From assembly GCA_013433145.1 (NCBI GenBank), contig CM024173.1, positions 2,141,101 through 2,205,100 of the forward strand: a stretch of 64,000 bases of DNA, written 5' to 3'. The first letter of the stretch is position 1, and each line of letters begins with the position of its first letter. The position numbers were made by a program, and so were the translations under genes. The notes beneath the pieces are model-generated. The model had not been told where the DNA came from. It saw only the letters and a program-made list of their open reading frames with translations, and ran no database searches. The DNA is from Ascaris suum. Its lineage: Eukaryota > Nematoda > Chromadorea > Rhabditida > Ascarididae. This document shows, in pieces, positions 53,801-59,800 of the stretch.

Positions 53801-56800
53801 CATTAACCTCAGACATCAACGAATGGATAGATACTGTTGTTGAGGAATGGCACTTTAACACATTAAACGTACTGATTTGAGATGTATTGATCCTTAAAGG
53901 TAAATTACCTTTGGGTCGAAGTATACAGTCGCGACCATTGAAAGTCTATCACCTTTCATAATATATCCTATCATTAACGCTGAACGCTAAACTATGCTAT
54001 AGGGCAATTTTCCTACGTTACTTTCGAGAGCTAGGTTACTACTTGCTTACAGAATATCATATGATTTTCTGTATTTATAGTACAATTTCATGTATATCAT
54101 ATGGTGCTAGTATACGTACCTTCAACTTGACCACATTTATTAATTTTCATTTTGTTGATCAATTATTCGTTTTTTTTAGAGCTCAAAGGGGATCAGAAAT
54201 ATAACTAGCGTCGCAAGCGATGTTTATTTCCCATACTATGAGATCCACAATTCCTATCCTTGTCCTTTTATTAATGCTTCAATTCCATCCGCTTTTTTTT
54301 CAAATGATTTAGCTCAAATGTTTTCCATATTATTTAATAGTGGCAATAATAATAGTAAGTTTGGGCAATTTCAAAAATTGTTATCGAAGTGTTGCTTACT
54401 TACAAATTGCCTAAATTTTATACTTTTAGAGAGAAACTCTAAAAAAAATATAATATATGAGCAATTGCTGCAGTTTTGTTGAATTTTAAAGTACTAAACA
54501 TATAAATTTGCTGAAATTTATCAAAATTTCCGTACTTTATGAAAGGATTTTTGTCTATGGGATGTAGTTCTTCCCAATTACTCTAAAATGTTCATCGAAA
54601 GATCGAATTACATTAACTTATCCTAGATGTAATAATTCAGAATTGATAAATTTCGACTGAATTGCTAGTTGAGTGGTTTATCTTTCCTGTGAATGAAGGC
54701 TTGCTGAGAAACTAGAGTGGCTAACAATCCGCTTCCTTGAGGAAGGGAGGGGAGATAATGTTGCTGAACATAGAGAAAGATGGCACTGAAACCAACATAT
54801 AAAGAGATTCAGTCGCGCTCTTATGAGTATCTCCGATAAGATTTTACCGAAGGCGGCTGCTTATTGCATTGTTTATTATACAACGATGTGATAAATATTG
54901 TGATAATGAGCTAAAAGAGAGTTATTTAGAGCAAATATTGTAGATAAAACTTGCTGAAGAGACACCGGAAGGTTATACAGTGCTTTCTTTACCGGCTTAT
55001 AATCCGTTAACTGGTGAGCGGATCAAAGACGTTCAGCTATCTGGTGATATGGCACCATTCTTCACTGTCGATGGTGAAACAGGTTGGCTAGAGCTTCGAG
55101 TTACTTTGAAAAGAACACAAATTCAACACAATTGAGAAATTAAGATTTAATTATGGGCTTTATTCTAAACTACAAATTAAGCCTATCAAATATTATGATC
55201 GTCTCATTTCGTTCTTCTACATTTGAGCTATCTAATTAATGAACTAGTAATTAGACAGAAAAGTATAGAATGCATTATTGTTATTGCAGTGCTTTTTTTT
55301 GAGTTGTACAGTAAAGCATAAAAATTTGTTGTTACAAAGTATTGAATAATAGTATACAATTTAGGTAATTGTGGATGAAAAGGTAAACTAAATGATAAAT
55401 AAGCAAAGATTTAGAATCTGCTCCGTCTTTTACACAGCAATAATCAGAGAATATAGGAAATTCTCTTCCCTTACCCCCCTCCCTCTGCTCCACAATTCCT
55501 TCTTGTACATCCTTATCTAGAAGAGGAGGTGATAGAAAGAGGGCGAATTTATTCAAGTTGTGAAATTATTGCCAAAACCTTTCTCATTTCATATCATAGA
55601 ACGTTTATTTCGCTCGCTATGTACAATATTTTTTTCTACATGAATTATTTAATTAGTTCAGCATATTGTTACTATTATTAATAGAATAAATTTTTTATAC
55701 TATATTTAAATTTTTTAAAAATTTTTATAAAATTTTTTTAAAAAATTTTTGCAAAATTTTTAAAAAATTTTTTTATCCAAAAAAATTTTAAATGAATTTT
55801 GGATAAAATATTTTCGAAATTTATTCAAAAAAAAAACTAAAAATCATTTAGATATTTTAAAATTTTATTTTAAGGTGATGTAAAAGTTCTACATCCGCTC
55901 GACTATGAAACAATCGAACCACAAAAGAGAAAATTCGATATGTTATTAACGGCAGGCGAGGAACCATATGAAGCAGTTGCACGACTTCGCGTTGAATTAC
56001 TTGATATGGACGATAATCCACCAAAAATGGAAACACTTGGCATTGCCGATCTCAATAATGTACGTTATGTCTCCATTCGATTTCCATCTACTATAAAAGA
56101 TGGAGGATTTTCAGCAAATAATGCGCATTAAAAATCAAAAAAAAAACTTAAAGTTGGGAGAAAAAAGTTTCAATATTGCAAAATTCTCAATAATTAACAA
56201 AATATTATGAATGTTTCACGAAGTTTTTCATCTAATTTTTTTTCTTTTTTTTTAAAACGTGATCTGTGGTCAAGACGTGCTCACATGTGAGAGTATAATT
56301 ATGCAGGAATGACCTATGCAAATTATTTTGGCATATGCCAATCTCTACATATAGCTAGCTGATCGAATTTTAGTTCGAATCGACGGTATTTTTGATCGTT
56401 TTCGCATGCGGAAGATGTGTTTCGCATGCGAATTTGCAGCAGAAATTAGATGCTTCAATCGTTTGCCTCAACTTCCTGACTCGTTCGTTGGAATGATAAA
56501 TACTAATGAAAAGGGAATCCAATCAAAATTTCTAGCGTTGCCAGGTTTTCCCTCGAAAGCTAGTTGGTTTTCTCTCTTTACGCCCTTGACGATTCGTTTT
56601 AGCTTTTATACGTGGTTGCTCACTGAGAGCCATTTAAGTGGTCTCTATATAATGATGCATTGTGTATGATCATGCAAATAAGCAAGGTTTGAGAAGAATG
56701 GCTCTATTATGAGTGGCAGTTGCATCAATTAGAGGTTGCTTTGCGTTGTGGAAAAGCTACTAAATGAATCATTCAAGATATGACGATATAAGGATACGTT

Positions 56801-59800
56801 GTTAAGCACATATGCTCGATATGAGCAAATGAAAACATTTAGCTTGTTTTTTATTCTACAGTTAACAGTCGCAGAGAACTCTCGACCAGGCACTGTTCTC
56901 TTCGAGTTGCATATATCCGATGCTGATTATCTCAACGGTAAAAGGGATGTATTCAAGTATACACTAAGTGGTGAAGGTTCAGCTAACTTCCAAGTGAAAG
57001 AGGTAAATAATTTTATCGATATTTTAGTTTCGTTCATTAAATCGAATAAAGCACTCTTTTTGATTTTTTTTTTGACGTTCTCTGATATCGTAAATTTCTC
57101 TGTCGTATTCAATTGACTAATCCAGTTACATAGTCTGCTTTGCAAGAAAATCTAGCTCATTCTAGCTCATCCAAGTTTGCTTCAAATTCCAATTCCAATT
57201 CACGGTATTCCAATTTTGAAGCAAACTTGCCAACATAAACAATAATTCAGTAGCTCTATATTTTTTCAAGCAAATCAGAAAACGTCCGCGAAGTTTCTTT
57301 TCCAATTGTAGTTTATTATGAGTTTGCGGATACTTTTTTTAAGGTCAATGATACAGTCGCGGTGATTGTTTCTCCGGCCGCAGATCTGGATCATGAGAAG
57401 GCAAAAACGTTGTTCATATCGTTGAAAGTCGAAGATTCCGGTGGTAATAGCGATAGTGCAGCGGTTTGTTCTTACTTATTTAAGTCCGATGGAAGATGTC
57501 AATTTGTCAGACACCAATAAGTCAACAATTAATAAATGTAGTGATTGTAATTTATTTACTAAGGCTATTTTCAATTTCCAATACTCGATTAATTTCTAAA
57601 TTCTTGTACAATTCCGATCCATTTATTTTCGATCGATTCGTAGCACTGAAAATAGTCTCCGTAAATAGCCTCAGGTGCATACTACCTCACACTACCATAC
57701 AATTTCATCTGAAATTATTGAAAAAAGAAAATCATCCCAATGGAATTCAGCTAATGCTTCGTCTCTATCTGTAGTTTTGTTTTTGACAATTTTGGTTCTT
57801 CAGATTAGAGTGATGCTAAAAAATGGTTCAAAACACTACTTACATAATGCATGGGTAAGTTTTTGGGAAATAAAGATCACAGACATTTCCCATAGTTGTA
57901 AAGTTTATCCTTTGGGTAAAACGACTGCATAGATACTTCTAGAGATTGAAGAAAGTGGGATTAAAATGAGTTGTACGAAAAAAAAAATTCATTGTTTACT
58001 TCCAATTTTATGATCAATCTCCTATGAAATGAATTCCACCTATTAACGCTGCAATAAGCAATAGTGTGGAATTGAACGTTGAGTATTTTTATAGGCTGTT
58101 GTAACAATAATAGATATAAATGATAATGCACCAATATTCGTACCTCGGCAATATAAAAGTGAAGCGGTTGAAAATTGGCCTATCGGTACCGTGTTGACAA
58201 TGGTTTATGCTGAGGATCGAGACGATGAAGATAATGGTCGCGTCGAATATTCGTTCACCGCTAATGATGGACACTGTAATTTCCTTTATTTTTCAACAAA
58301 AAAACGCATTATTTTATTGCTAAATTTTCTGGTTTAGTTCAACGGTCAGAGATTCGATTCAAAATTTCACACCTATAATATGTCAGTACTAATGCACTAA
58401 TTTTCAAACGATTTCTTAGTGGATATGCAAAGACAGACAGAGAGAGACGAGGGAGGAATATAATGGGGAGGGGAGAATATGATTCTCAGGTGAATAGCGC
58501 TATAATCCTCATAGAATTACACGAAATATTGGTGTTTTAAGCAAGTTGAATTATTAGAAACGATAAAGGCAATGATAGTCGCGCTGATTGATATAGGAAG
58601 CGTTATTATGGATTCTCGTTACAATTAAGAAAAGCGATAAATCATGTTGACATGCTGGTAAATATTTTTATTAGCATACTGAAATATCTCTAAGCATTAC
58701 CTAGTTAGTGATTACTGAGTTATGAGGGTGTTTATTTTTTCATTATTCATTTAATAGCTCATTTTATTTGGATAATTTTTGAGAAGTCAGTGAAAAATTC
58801 AAATATATTTTTTAAAAATTCTGTTTTTTTTTTCGCCGCACAATTTTTTATGAAAATATTATCTAATACTTACAAATAAAACCTATAATAAAAACATTAT
58901 AATCCCAAGAATTTATTGAATATTATTGTAGATTTCGAAGTGGATAAAGATAGTGGACTTGTTCGTACTGCTCGACCATTGATCGGATTGGCTCGTGCAC
59001 AACCTTATGAGCTTATCGTAACTGCCACCGATAAAGGTCTTATTTGAAGATTATAATTTTATATTGAAAATTTTTTTTTGAATTTTAGGTGTTTTTGAAA
59101 TTTTTAACTGCGAAATTTTTTTCTACTCATGAAAAAAAAATTTTTTTTTGAAAATTTCTTCGTTTATTTACTCACAAACACATTTTGGGATATTTTTCTT
59201 CGATGAGATTTTACTTTCAACCATCGTTGCATCAGAATTGCCTAAGTTCCTTACTTATAGCATTTATAAATTGATAGAATGTTATGTAGTTTTTATTGAT
59301 TTACTTTTGTGAAAGTATTTTTAGATAATAATTCATACTTGAAAGAGCATTTTTTTCCACTCGAATATTTTGAGAGATTCAATTAAAATCAATGAAATTT
59401 CGAGAAAAATAAAAGCATTCTCTATAGAATAATTTTCCCTAAATTGGGAGAAATTTTTGAATAGGCAAAAAAAAAATTTCTTGATTTATTTTTTAATGTT
59501 TTTAATTTTCATTGCTCTATTCTATGATGATATTTTTATTTCTTTTCGTATTTATCATTTTTTCAAAAAAAAAAGAAAAAAGAAAAATTCCAAGAAATTA
59601 ACGCATAAGTAAAGAGAAAATAGAGTTAAACAGTTCGTATAAAAATAAATTTCGCGGTAATTATTTCATTTGTCTTTGAAAAATACCGATGACATTTTCA
59701 ATTTTTCGTAAAAATTTTCATTAGTTAACGAGAAATATTGCTGGTGAAGTATTTCAAAAAAAAAAAAAATTCATTGTTATTCCGAAAATTCTTTTTTTGA

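Noticed and set aside
54180..54354. Splice-bounded 58-codon frame between exons 27 and 28
   Set aside because: It would leave phase 1, but exon 28 needs phase 0. Exon 27 joins exon 28 directly to give a natural cadherin entry strand.
58335..58370. tRNA-like words (agttcaacggtcagagattcgattc)
   Set aside because: No foldable cloverleaf around them.
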